Below are positions 12,601-25,500 of a DNA stretch of 64,000 nt, in pieces. The position numbers were made by a program, and so were the translations under genes. The stretch lies in assembly GCF_001625215.2 (NCBI RefSeq), contig NC_030381.2, forward strand, positions 41,848,689-41,912,688. Reading direction: 5' to 3'. The stretch is from Daucus carota subsp. sativus. Its lineage: Eukaryota; Streptophyta; Magnoliopsida; Apiales; Apiaceae. Positions within the stretch are counted from its first letter, which is position 1. Each line of letters starts with the position of its first letter. Below the pieces are notes generated by a model. That model searched no databases, was not told where the DNA came from, and was given only the letters and a program-made list of their open reading frames with translations.

Positions 12601-15600
12601 ATGTTTAATACTAGTAGTAATAAACAAGAAGAAGATCAAGAATTAGACAAGGGGTGGAATATGAATCGACAGATCTCTTCTATGTTGTTGCAGCCAAGAT
12701 CACTTCTCATCTTTGTTGTTGCTACCATCCTTATCTTTCTTGCCTTCCCCTTCTCTCAACAGGTGATGTTCTGTCTATTTTATGTTTTTGTACATGTGAT
12801 TAATTTGGGGTTGTTCAAGAATTGATTTTTGGATCTGGGTTTGTCTTGAAATGTGATTTTTTGATTGGGTTTGGTGGATTGTGAATTTTGATTTTGGAGT
12901 TGTTTTAGGGTTGTGATGTTATGCTGAGCTTGAATGCTGGTCATTCTTAAATTTGGTTTGATTGTTTTTGTTTGTGAGCTTACTTGATGACATATGTGAA
13001 TTTGATGATGCCATTGATAATGTTTGGTCTTTTGGTGCTGTAATTTTGTTAGCTGGTAACTGGTTAAAATGGGTGATAGTATTAGTGGTGAAGTTGGTTA
13101 GGGCAGTGGAGAATTTTGGGTGGAATTAATAAGCTGTACCATGGAGGAGGACCAAATAAATGCAAGGATTTCTAAAAATGGTGTAATTGTGTAGTCCTGT
13201 TTGATTGTTCACTATTTTATCCAGTGTCTATTTAGGGGGTACAGAAAAGAAGGGAAGGAGAGGGAGGGGGGTTGCTTATGTATTGCTGCAAAATAAAAAA
13301 AAAATCTTTTCAGCATGATAGTATGATTTTTTCTTCTGTGCTTTTGGATCCTGATGAATTTCTTTCAATCATGAAAGGAGGGGGTTTATATAGAAATATG
13401 AATTAAACAGTTAGCTCCTATATTTTGTACCTTGAAATGTCATTAATTAAATGGGTTTTTATGAATATTCGAGGAATAATCTTTTTCAGTTAGTATAGAA
13501 GTTTTGAGTGCGAAGCTGAGCTACCACTCATGTAGTGTCAAATACTGGTAACTTTCAGTATTAAAGCGGAGTGCAGAGAACTCTTTTAATCCGTTTTTCC
13601 TTGTTTTGAAAACGATCATTTTTCTGAGTATATCATATAACCTAGGGAAGATGACCTGGATGAATTTAATCACTACTCATAATTCCATACGATGCCATAT
13701 TTATGCTACACAAACTGTTTATGGTTTGCTAGTGAGTTTCCGACTGTAACTTAAAGAATGTGTGGCAATCTGCACGTTTCTATATGCGCTTAAAAGTTTA
13801 TACCCAAGGAGGTCTTCTCCTTGTTGCAGGACAAGTTATTTAAAAGAATGGGAAAAACAATAAAAAGACAAGTGTGGGTTAATTAACCTTAGAAAATCCA
13901 CTCATCTTAATGTGACTCAATCGCAACCGTAAGTAACATCAAGGATTTTCAACCGCATAAGAGAATACTCTGGTTGGATCGCAACCAATGGCAAGACAAA
14001 ATCTTAATTTCTGTAATCAAAGTGTTCTAACAATAAAGGTGGTATCTCCTTGCGTAGAGAAAACCCTTGAACGTAAGCTACAAGTAAGATTTTAGACAAG
14101 AAAACAAGTCCTTTCATTATTCTTATACTATAACTTAAACATTCCCTAATAAATTAATTTAACTAGTACAAATTGTCTTTATAAGATAAAAGGAGTTGTG
14201 AGATATACTTAATATTTTCATTTCTGCTCCGCTTCATTACCTTTTTATTCCCATTTTGCAGTCTGTATGTGTGAAAATTTTCGTGCAAGTTTATCTTTCA
14301 TTATTGCCTATATCAATTTTCAGTCTAAGAATAATCATTTTCACAGTTAGGTTCCAGGTGACCGACTGGAGTTGCAAATTTAGTTCACAGTTGCAATTTG
14401 CGCACCTCTTTCAGTCAACATTCTAATTTTATGTTGCTTCTTCGGTTCTGGGGTGGTTTTCTTTTCTTTTGTACAAGATTGTCACTTGTCTTCCATACTA
14501 TGATTTAAGAGTCGTGTTTGTTGGTTATGCGGCATTTGTGTTTTTTACAGAAAGACAGCATAGAGTCTGTTTTTATGTTGTCAGATGTAAATAGAGTCTG
14601 TTTTTTGTTGTTTTGCTTATGTAATGCTGCAAAAAAAAAAAAAAAAAACTTTTCAGCATGATAGTATGATTTTTTCTTCTGTGCTTTTGGATCCTGATGA
14701 ATTTCTTTCAATCATGAAAGGAGGGGGTTTATATAGAAATATGAATTAAACAGTTAGCTGCTATATTTTGTACCTTGAAATGTCATTAATTAAATGGGTT
14801 TTTATGAATATTTGAGGAATAATCTTTTTCAGTTAGTATAGAAGTTTTGAGTGCGAAGCTGAGCTACCACTCATGTAGTGTCAAGCACTGGTAACTATCG
14901 AGAGTATTAATGCGGAGTGCAGAGAACTCTTTTAATCCGTTTTTCCTTGTTTATGAAAACGATCATTTTTCTGAGTACATCATATAACCTAGGGAAGATG
15001 ACCTGGATTAATATAATCACTACTCATAATTCCATACGATGCCATATTTATGCTACAAGAACTGTTTATGGTTTGCTAGTGAGTTTCCGACTGTAACTTA
15101 AGAAATGTGTGGCAATCTGCACGTTTCTATATGCGCATAAAAGTTTATACCCAAGGAGGTCTTCTACTTGTTGCAGGACAAGTTATTTAAAAGAATGGGA
15201 AAAACAATAAAAAGACAAGTGTGGGTCAATTAACCTTAGAAAATCCACTCATCTTAATGTGACTCAATCGCAACTGTAACATCAAGGATTTTCAACCGCA
15301 TAAGAGAATACTCTGGTTGGATCGCAACCAATGGCAAGACAAAATCTTAATTCCTGTAATCAAAGTGTTCTAACAATAAAGGTGGTATCTCCTTGCGAGA
15401 GAAAAACCTTGAACGTAAGCTACAAGTAAGATCTTAGACAAGAAACAAGTCCTTTCATTATTCTCATACTATAACTTAAACATTCCCTAATAATTAATTT
15501 AACTAGTACAAATTGTCTTTATAAGATAAAAGGAGTTGTGAGATATACTTAATATATTCATTTCTGCTCTGCTTCATTGTGTTTTTATTCCCATTTTGCA

Positions 15601-18481
15601 GTCTGCATGTGTAAAAATTTTCGCGCAAGTTTATCTTTCATTATTGCCTTTATCAATTTTTCAGTCTAAGAATAATCATTTTCACAGTTAGGTTCCAGGT
15701 GACCGACTGGAGTTGCAAATTTAGTTCACAGTTGCAATTTGCGCACCTCTTTCAGTCAACATTCTAATTTTATGTTGCTTCTTCGGTTCTGGGGTGGTTT
15801 TCTTATCTTTTGTACAAGATTGTCACTTGTCTTCCATACTATGATTTAAGAGTCGTGTTTGTTGGTTATGCGGCATTTGTGTTTTTTACAGAAAGACAGC
15901 ATAGAGTCTGTTTTTTTGTTGTCAGATGTAATAAGTTTGTGACATTACCTAAAATGTTTTTAGCTGTTTAATCAGTTGTCCTTTTCTTACGATGTTTGCT
16001 AAGTTTATGCTAAAGTAGTCATTAAATGTTATCAGCAAAAAGATGAGGTGGAAGTTCGACATGACATTACCCACAGAGTATTTTTGGATGTTGATGTCGA
16101 TAAGCAACGTGTAGGTATGGTTTCTTCATTACCATATTGTACATAATTACTTTTTAGTTTTTACTGGAGTAGAGCTCAGTTTACATGCCAATTGTTTTGT
16201 AGCATATTTTCCTCGGTCACAACTGAGCTGAATTAAAATTCTCTAAATGAATGCTTATGGTGGTTCTAGTTGTCCATATTTATAAGAATCCAGTCAATGA
16301 TATTAAATCTTAAAAGCAAATTGAGAATTATTCTGAAGATGTAGATGTTACTCCTTACGACAAACAGGAACTTTGGATAATTAACCTTAACTCGTTGTTT
16401 ATCATGAAAACAAGAACCTCAGATTCAGTAGACGCCACACCTGGCGGTGAAACCCCTTTGATAAGTTGATGGTAAACACCACGAAGAATTTTGAGAAGTT
16501 CAAATTTAGCTCTTTACAAAACCAAGAGATTACTCTCACCAATTTATGAATAGAAAGATGTCCCATTATTATTTTCCACAAGCCATTTTATAGACCGGAT
16601 ATTACAATTAAAAAGAGATATACAATTAACCAAATCACAGTTGATCACACTTTCAGGAATAGAAATAGAAATATGGGAATTTTATATGGCCTTCGCTATC
16701 AGCCATAATTTCCCAATTAGAGTCAAATGAACTAAGCCAATAAAAGAAACGTAGACTATCTTGGCATGCAAGCCTAACAATCATACAAGTCATATCAAAC
16801 ATTTCTGTAATTTTTTATTAAAATTATGCTCAACATACCCGAGCTCTTCGGAGACTTGAATTAGATTGATGGGCCTTTGCTGAGCTTTGGTTCATGCTCA
16901 TTGGCCCTCTACAAATTTGACTGAGCCAAGACCTCTTGATTTTGAACACTGAGTGCATTTTTGAATTGAATCTTATGAAGTTGTGAAGTTATACTGGAAT
17001 GCATTTTTACCGCAAATATTCCTTTTTAATTATTAGGCGCGGTATCTTATATGGTATAAAGACTTTTATAAGGGTTGGTGTACAGGTGTCTTTATCTAAA
17101 TGCTGAACTTTTGTTAAATATGTGTAGTACTCAATTTTGTACTTTGTAGTTTTAAACTTATTATACAATCATCTTAACTCTTTACCTGAATGGCAAACTT
17201 ATGTTTGACTATCTGCAGGTAGAATTGTCATTGGGTTGTATGGTGAAGTTGTGCCCAAAACCACAGGTATGCTCGCTACCTTACGTGACAGCTACTTTAT
17301 AAGCTGATCCTAATCCTGTGTACTTCAAAAAACTGTATAGCTTGAGGGGTGCTTAATACAATACTAACAGACTGTTGGCAGAATTTTTTAACCAAGTTGC
17401 ATGAAAAAAGAACTAATTTGCGTTTTCATGTTATTTTGCAGAGAACTTCCGTGCTCTATGTACAGGTAAAGAACTCATGCACTGTTGTGAGAACATGCAG
17501 CATTGTACGGAATCTACAAATTGTTTTCTCTGCATGCATTAATTAACATATATATGGAATCAGGTGAGATGGGCAAGCATGCAAATGGGAAATCTCTCCA
17601 TTACAAAGGAACCCCATTTCATCGTATCATCCCAGGGTTCATGATTCAAGGTGGAGACATCGTATATGGTAATGGAAGTGGAAACATATCTATATATGGT
17701 GGTACCTTCCGAGATGAAAATTTTAAGATAAAGCATTCACATCCAGGTAGAATTGCCTGCTCCAGTTTATAGAAGATTCTTCGCACAGTACCGTTGTCCT
17801 CATCTTTCTGATGTTACAATTCTTGCAGGTGTTGTCTCAATGGTAAACCCAGGACCTGATTCAAATGGTTCTCAGTTTTTTATCACCACAGTAAAGGCCA
17901 GCTGGTAAGCTGTTGAGAAGAATCGTAACATAAATATTAGCTAATAGTCATCTTAGATGAGTCCTTGAGGAGGCCACGACATTATTTTTGTAACTGCAAA
18001 AAACATTCTGCCATTATTTCTTTCATTGTTTCTTCTCCACCTCTTTTTCTGAGTATTCTGTGAGATTAAAACCTCTGCATGAAAGATTTGGGCATGTTCA
18101 TTGTTAATTTTACTCTTTAAATCATAGTAAGAAATGCCATGGAGTGATGGACATGTGTACAGTTATATCAATGTTTCAAGGCTAAAAGGAAAGATATAAT
18201 AGTGAATTTATCGCTTATCAGGCATGGCGAATGATAAACCTGCATTCATGTACTCTATGCTTGGTTTTAAATTTTTATGTAATTTTTTCAGGTTAGATGG
18301 GGAGCACGTGGTATTTGGTAGAGTGATAGAAGGGATGGACACTGTGTACGTAATAGAAGGTGCAGCTGGAACATACAGTGGGAAACCTAGGAAAAAAGTT
18401 CTTATCGCTGATTCTGGAGAGATATCTAAAAGCGAATGGGAAGCAGAACGGGAAAGTCGCAAGACTGCCAGCACCTCATGA
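12601..18481 (+). CDS. CYP21-1: Peptidyl-prolyl cis-trans isomerase, CYP21-1-type cyclophilin
   Basis: Cyclophilin that catalyses cis-trans isomerization of peptidyl-proline bonds, predicted to enter the secretory pathway. Seven exons: 12601-12762, 16036-16114, 17219-17266, 17442-17465 (only 24 nt), 17564-17746, 17829-17904 and 18292-18481; total 762 nt, 253 aa, all splice phases agree. Residues 1-54 hold a hydrophobic signal/anchor ([17 protein letters not shown]). The domain follows from VFLDVDVD. The catalytic segment [14 protein letters not shown] contains the key Arg, [22 protein letters not shown] holds the core phenylalanine and the Trp needed for cyclosporin binding (quoted here in overlapping parts: [20 protein letters not shown]). 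The tail ESRKTASTS has no ER-retention signal. A second in-frame Met at 12661 aligns with the Arabidopsis CYP21-1 start, so the true start could be there. Intron 1 is 3.3 kb with a tandem duplication. Confidence 0.94.
13274..14590. repeat. Tandem duplication in cyclophilin intron 1, copy 1
   Basis: About 1.32 kb unit starting GCTTATGTATTGCTGC and ending GTTGTCAGATGTAA. It is repeated at 14615-15931 with an offset of 1341 bp. By eye the copies differ by scattered substitutions and small indels, including a longer A run in copy 2. The unit holds no open frame of note and no exon. Confidence 0.93.
14615..15931. repeat. Tandem duplication in cyclophilin intron 1, copy 2
   Basis: Second copy of the 1.32 kb unit, directly downstream of copy 1. 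The 24 bp between them repeats the phrase ATAGAGTCTGTTTTT, which also occurs near the end of each copy and could have served as the homology for an unequal exchange. Exon 2 of the gene begins 105 bp downstream, so splicing signals at the intron ends are outside the duplicated part. Confidence 0.93.
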
Positions 18482-18935
18482 CACTTCAAGTCTGTGAAAA
18501 TAGCAAATTTTGGAGCTCCAAGTATATTAATGTGGTTTCAGATAGTTGATGTGTATTGTCTTGTATCATGTTCATTAGTAATTTCTGATAATTATAATTC
18601 TAGATTGAAACAATTTGTTGAGTAATTTTTTTAAACAGTCATTAGTAAATTACTTTTCTGTATCAGGGTTACTAAGATATGTTTAGTTTAGATGAAAGCT
18701 ATATTAGCTTTTCTTTATTGTAACATAGCTGTACTTTTGTAAATGGACATCAGAAGTGTGACCATGTTTTGTCCCAGAAGCCCAAAATGTTTTGTTTTGT
18801 CTTCGATCTGAAACTGGTGTGCAGAAAATCGAAGATGATTATTACAGTAATAATCAGATTAAGTAAATAAAAAAAAAAAATCTGCTGAGATTGGTTATGT
18901 ATTTTTAGTTATGCCGTTACCCCAGAAGAATTTTA

Positions 18936-19032
18936 CTCTGTTTTTTATTATTTGACGTTTTGACTTTTCAAATTTTAATTCACAAAAAAGATCAATCAAA
19001 ACTAATATTCAAATAATAAAAAACAGATGGAG
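18936..19032. mobile_element. Very small Stowaway-like MITE
   Basis: 97 bp element flanked by TA. The left end CTCTGTTTTTTATTATTTGA faces TCAAATAATAAAAAACAGAT near the right end, a near-perfect inverted repeat with one inserted base. Too short to code for anything. Confidence 0.65.
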
Positions 19033-19425
19033 TAACATGTTTCTAAATAATTTTGTGAAATATGCATGAGTGAGACATAATATATTTTCCCTGTATTATT
19101 GTAGTTCTTTTAAATGCGATATTGAAAATTATTTGCACTACAGTTACATATATATTAATACAGTAGGATCTGGATAAATAAATATTTATAATTTAATTGT
19201 ATCGGTATTTCTAATCTGAATCGAAAATCTTGATTATGGAGTTGAGCTGTCCGCAAACGAAAGTGCAAAACAAATGATTGGATGATCGGTGATACTTTAG
19301 TTTAAACCCTCAGCTGGACTGCCTTTCTTCCTGTCTCTATGTAAAATGATCTGTCTTAGCTCATTAGCTCTGCCCTCTGCCACATTACAGACACCCATGT
19401 CCACCTCTCCCACCGTATTTGATTA

Positions 19426-19452
19426 GTCTCTCTCTCTCTCTCTCTCTCTCTC
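19426..19452 (+). repeat. TC microsatellite in the CTL 5' leader
   Basis: A run of about 13 TC dinucleotides ends 60 bp before the CTL start codon. CT-rich tracts are common in plant 5' UTRs and core promoters (the so-called Y patch), so it may be part of the leader or promoter. No clear TATA box is seen close by. Confidence 0.75.
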
Positions 19453-19512
19453 CCTGTTTCATCATCTCTACCTCCTTAATTCCTAAAATTTTGTTCAACA
19501 CAACATATTAGA

Positions 19513-22500
19513 ATGTTCAAAGAAGAGCCCACCACAAATTCTTCGATTTCCTCCGCCCCTTCATCTTCCCCAACCCACCCTCTCCTCTCCAAACTCTACC
19601 AGTCTCCAATCCCCACCCACCCTTCTTCACCTCAACCTGACCCAGAGCCCGACCCGACCCATATCACCTACAATTACTCTCCTAGACCCATAAAGGACCT
19701 ACCTTTCCTCATCCTCTTCACTCTCTTTGTACTCTCCACTTTTGCTTTAGGCATCTTTGCCATAATTAAGCATAATCCCAACTCATCTTATGCCTCTTTC
19801 TATATATATGATGAAGACACTTCTTCTTGCTACAAACCCACTCAAATTAATCACTCAGTTACCTTTTTATCCAACTTTTTCTTGGAAAAATCTCATCTTT
19901 TGGAAATCTTGATTTGGACCCTTGTGATCACTCTAGTTTTAAGTGTACCCTTTGGTTTTTCTCTACTTATTTTGCTTAAACATTATACTAAATATATTGT
20001 TTATGGTTCACTTCCTTTTTTTGTTATAGTGCCCATTTTTCTTAATGTGTATTGGTTTGTTGCTTGTACTATTAGTTCATCTTGTAGTCAATCGTTCGAT
20101 TTAGTTTATCAAATTCTGGTTTTGGTGTTCGTATTCTTGGTAATTGGGGTTGTTTTGTGGATTTTTGTGGCAAATTGGCATAGAGTTGAGTTGACTGTGA
20201 AGATAATTAGGGTTGCCGCAAATGCGTTATCCAAGAATATGGGTTTGTTTGGGGTTCTTCCAGCTTTGACTTTTGGGTTTGTTGTGTATCTTGTGCCAGT
20301 TGTGGTGTTTTTGGTGTTTGCTAAGTCCAATGGGAAAATTGTGCCACGAGGCAAGCATGAAGAGTTCTATTGTGCTTGGAAGCAAGATGGATGGGTACCG
20401 GCATATTATGTGTTGGCTATTTTTACAATGTTATGGTCTGCAGCTGCGATGGTGGAAGCACAGGTGTATGTGATCAGTGGGACTATTGCTCAGTGGTACT
20501 TCTCGAAGAATGATGCGAATTTGAAAAGAAGTTTAAGGAGTTCTCTAAGGTCAGTTCTTAATACTAATCTTTAATTATATTATATGTTCTCTTAATTTAG
20601 AGCTGTTATTCAGTCACATGCTTGATGTCAGTAATTGTTTGTTTTTTTTTTTAATAAAGCTTATGTATAAAAACAAAGCAGCGGATATGGGATTGTGATG
20701 GTTTATGTTATATACCTGTATATTATCTGTTCTTGGCCTTAGTTGGGTTGTCTTGATGTTTCATATAAAGATATTAAAATCCATTGTCAGATCAGGAGGT
20801 TTAAGCCCGTCAGTCTTAATTCCTGACAGATTTTATATCTTCCTATTTTCGGCCAAAACGGGCATTAGGAGCATCGGGGGAAGTGGTGTGTGTTTTGTAG
20901 AGGTGGGGTGCCTTAGCATCTTTAACGGTATTAGCTAAATTGGTTAGCTAAAATGATATAAAATAATCATTAGCTAGAATATAAATGACGAAAAAGGTGT
21001 TCTGCTCCAATGATATTATCTGTAATTGGTACCTATTTTCTAAAAGTAACAACTGATTATTAGTTTTAAAAATTCAAGATCTTGTAGTTGATTTCAAGCC
21101 ATTGGATCAACAAAGAGAATAGTACTTCAACTTTTTAATTTGGCGGGAACTGATGTGGCAATTATGGATAATAGCTATCCAATCTACAAATATAGAGGAT
21201 CATTTCAGAGTTATCTAAAAATTTGCCTAACATGTTGTTTCCTTGGAGAAGAGGAAAAGAACACTATTATGTATAACTGTTGTCCACATAGGATATAGCT
21301 AAGAGGAGAGAGCATGGGTTGGAGATGCTCAATTCTGTATATAAAAATAGGTTTAACTAAAGCTAATGACATTAGAGAGTTTCGGTTCTGCTGCTTAGGT
21401 ACTATGTTACTCCGACTCTTCTATTTAGGTTGCCGTACCCGTGTCGGACACTTGGACACTCGGACACGACACTTATTTCGTGTCGGATCCTTTGACTAAA
21501 ATGTGGACATTTTGACCAATTTAAAAATCAAATATGAGTAGAACTTACAATTCAAAAGAAATATGTGAGAAAAAAGAAAGAAGCAAGAATGGGATTTAAG
21601 TAAAAAAGACGCCTGATTTGCAAAATCCCTTACAAAATCATGTTTAATATGAGTTTATTTGTAACTTTTTGTTAAGATGTCTAACTTACCATACTTGTTT
21701 ATTAGTATATTACGATGTGTCCCCGTACCCGTGTCCAAAAATAGGACAGTGTCCCCGTGTCCCCAATTTTCATAGTTCCCAAGTCCGACACTCAGATATG
21801 TGTCGTGTCCGACACTCCGTACCCGAGTCGGAGTAACATAGCTTAGGTATTGCCTGCCAGTTGAGCAGATAAAAGGAAGGATTGAAATCATTGTCATTCC
21901 TATTGTTCTTTCTTAGACTATAAATGCAAAACTCTTCCTTCTCAGTACCATTTTGGATGTTGTTAATTTGAAATACACAAGCAATTTAAGGGTTCTACTA
22001 TTTTCTGACAACATATCCTAAATAGTAAATGAAGTACACTGAAAAAGAAACAGAACAACACAAGAGAGATTGTACAACATGCCAACTCATGTGCATCTAT
22101 GAGCATATCTAACCATTATCTTAAACAGTTTTTTTCCCAGTCATTTTCATACCTAACTCATGTTGTAAAAAGCGGGAATGGAACTTATTCGGTTAAGGTA
22201 CTGTCCAAAGATTAATCGGAATGATTAATCGGACCATTAATCGGAATTAATTTAATATTATTTTTTAAAATTATATATAATATAATATAGATTTATAATC
22301 TTATAAAGTCAAAATAGTATAAATTTATATATCACAAAAATATTGCCTAATACAGTATAACAAATATCATTAGCTCTTAAGTTATGAGACAAAACACTAC
22401 ATTTTTGTTCTTTCCATTTTTATTAAATTATATTTTCAATTTCAATTTTCAAATTTTATTGTTTTTTTATAATTGGCCGATTTTTAACCGATTACACCGA

Positions 22501-25500
22501 TTTTGACTATTTTTTTCAAAAAACAATTTTTGACGCGATTAACGTTTAATCGAGATGGAACCCGATTTATCCCGATTAATCGCTGACTTTTAGCACACTG
22601 TTACCTAATCTATGTTACTCTGACTCTTCTATTTAGGTTGCCGTACCCGTGTCGGACACTCGGACACGACACTTATTTCGTATCGGATCCTTTGACTAAA
22701 ATGTGGACACTTTGACCAATTTAAAAATCAAATATGAGTAGAACTTACAATTCAAAAGAAATATGTGAGAAAAAAGAAAGAAGCAAGAATGGGATTTAAG
22801 TAAAAAAGACGCCTGATTTGCAAAATCCCTTACAAAATCATGTTTAATATGAGTTTATTTGTAACTTTTTGTTAAGATGTCTAACTTACCATACTTGTTT
22901 ATTAGTATATTACGATGTGTCCCCGTACCCGTGTCCAAAAATAGGACAGTGTCCCCGTGTCCCCAATTTTCATAGTTCCCAAGTCCGACACTCAGATATG
23001 TGTCGTGTCCGACACTCCGTACCCGAGTCGGAGTAACATAGTACCTAATAAATTGAACTAGGTCTTCTGATACATTTTCCTCCTACAACTAGGTGGACCG
23101 ACAATTGTAATTTATAGTAATTCTATAGCATGAAAGACTATGGGTCATTGTTTGTACATGTCTTAGCTCTTGATCTCTGTTTACTGATAATGCTTACACG
23201 TCTTACTAAAGGAGATTGCGATGGGACCTACTTACTGTGACTAGATTTAATTCTCGCCAAATATCAGGTGGTGAGAAAACATGTATGCACATTATACATG
23301 CAGAATAAACTAGACCATAACAATCTTATTGTTGCCTAGTTAAAAATTTATCAGACACCAAATAGAAGAATTTATACTGTATAACCTCTTTACTGAATTA
23401 ACAACAGAGCTCGGGTACCAATCATCCTAGCTTATGTAGATTACTATTGTGCACACGAATATCAAGTAGCGCTTCGATCTAATGCTGCGGATCAAAAAAC
23501 TAGGCCCGGACTCTTCATTTTGTCTCGAGTACTCGTGTCGGATACTCGACACTCGAACATGAGTATGGACACTCCAACACTTATTTTTAAGTCGAAAACA
23601 TGTAAAATTTTCAAATTATTGCAGATTCCGACACTGAGACACATATCCATGTTGGACACTTTTAGCCAAGTCTGGGTAACATAGCATAACAATATAGCAT
23701 CAAACACTAACAAATGAATGAAGACTTGGGCTTCAATAGCAAGATTACATAGCATAAAGTTTGGCAACATTTGTACTTAAAATATTGAGTACTAGCTCTG
23801 TCCGTAGCTGGTCTAAGGGTTTTTAAACTTTGTGGCACTTTTTTTTTATAGAAATTTTTTAGGACCGGCCAATTCATATATTATTACAGTTAGTGTTATG
23901 CTTGGGAGATATATTCAGGACACCATTGCAGAGAGAGAGACAGAAGAGGACATTGTGATAGGTTTCTCTTAGGAGACTTTTCACGCACCGGAACTTTTTG
24001 TTCATAGTTATAAGAGTTTTACCTCTGCCGCTGTTTGCACTTTCTATTTGGAGTTTTACCAGGGTCCTTATTTTCTTTTGTTGTCAATTTCTAGCTGGTT
24101 GTGTTTATTTGCAATTGTTCATTGCTAGAATAAGAAATATTTTAACTTTTATATTTTTGCCTTTTAACCAGCGACTTTGTATATATGTTCTATCTGTCTG
24201 TACCTAGAATCTAAATATCATGATTACGTGTGTGAGGTTTCTCTACTTGAGAAGAGAGGAATCAGCTTCAGAAGGTTGCTCCTGTTGGTAGGTGCATGGC
24301 TGTGGCTCTTGGTATAAAATATTTTTTTTTAAGTAATACAATAAAAGGTTGTAACAGAGTCGATCACTCCTGAGTTGCTTAAAGGTTGGAATGTGCAATT
24401 AGACATGTCAATTTGGTACACGACACGAAAAGTCAGTGTTTGGGTTTCGATTTTTGGTACACGAATACGAAAATACACGGTGAATTTAGTGTCGGATATG
24501 GGTTTTTATTTTGTAGACAAGAAAGTACACGATATAAAAATATTTATATTTTCATGTAAAAAATTTATATTTACATATATATAATATATACAGATGTACA
24601 AATGTGTACACAATTGTATGCAAATATAAAGATTTAATTTATATTTTTTAAAATAATACATAAAAATGTATTTTTAAACTATATTTTAATTAAATTTTAT
24701 TATTATATTTATATTAAATGTACATGAAAAGTACACCAAATGTACACGACACGTTTAAACGGATATGGGTTTCAGATTAGGTACACGAATCCTGAACGGG
24801 TCGGGTACGGTTCACTTTCAACTTTCAAGTACACGAAACACGAAAGTACACGACGCGATACGATTGACAGGTCTATTTGCAATACCCAGATTCTACTCAA
24901 CAATGATTGACCCGGCTCGAGCTGTACGAGTAGTTTATTGAGCTCACTTGAGGCTCGAAACCATAAGCGAGCTCTTCTTCCAGATATCTTTGATATTACT
25001 TTAATTTGAATTTTACACGTTAAAATCAAATGAAGCCCAAGTGGAGTTTCTAAGTGATTCGTGCTCAAGTCAAGTCAAGCATAATAGTCAAGCTTTTGAA
25101 AGGAGTTTTGAGCTTAACCTGTGGCTCTATCAGCTTGAATTCTGAACTTTTTAGTTGAGCCAGGTCGAGCGAGATAGTATTTAGCTTGGATAAATTACAC
25201 CCCAAATTGCGCTAGGCATGAGCACATGCCAGATGTGAAGTGTTGTCATGGACAGAGGGTTTGTGTTTCATCAGTTTTACAAACATTTTGGATCTTGATT
25301 TCAAAACATGCATCTTCAAGTTTGTTCCTCAACTAGGATCTCTTTCACCTGCTTGACGATCTCATATATTTATTTTACTATATACTTTAATCTTGAATGT
25401 TTTCAGTACAGTTTCGTTTCATTTAGTGACATTACCCGTTTACATGTTCCAGGAATGCATTTGGCCCATCCTTCGGCACAGTATGCTTTTCGGGATTATT

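Larger units (their letters stand above)
18482..19512. other. Short intergenic region between the cyclophilin and CTL genes
   Basis: About 1 kb between two genes on the same strand. It should hold the cyclophilin 3' UTR and the CTL promoter and 5' UTR. It contains a small Stowaway-like MITE (18936-19032) and a TC microsatellite (19426-19452). No gene is seen. Confidence 0.6.

Noticed and set aside
12174..12608. 144-codon open frame just upstream of the cyclophilin start
   Set aside because: It has no family motif, lies in another frame overlapping the start codon by a few bases, and occupies the expected promoter and 5' UTR.
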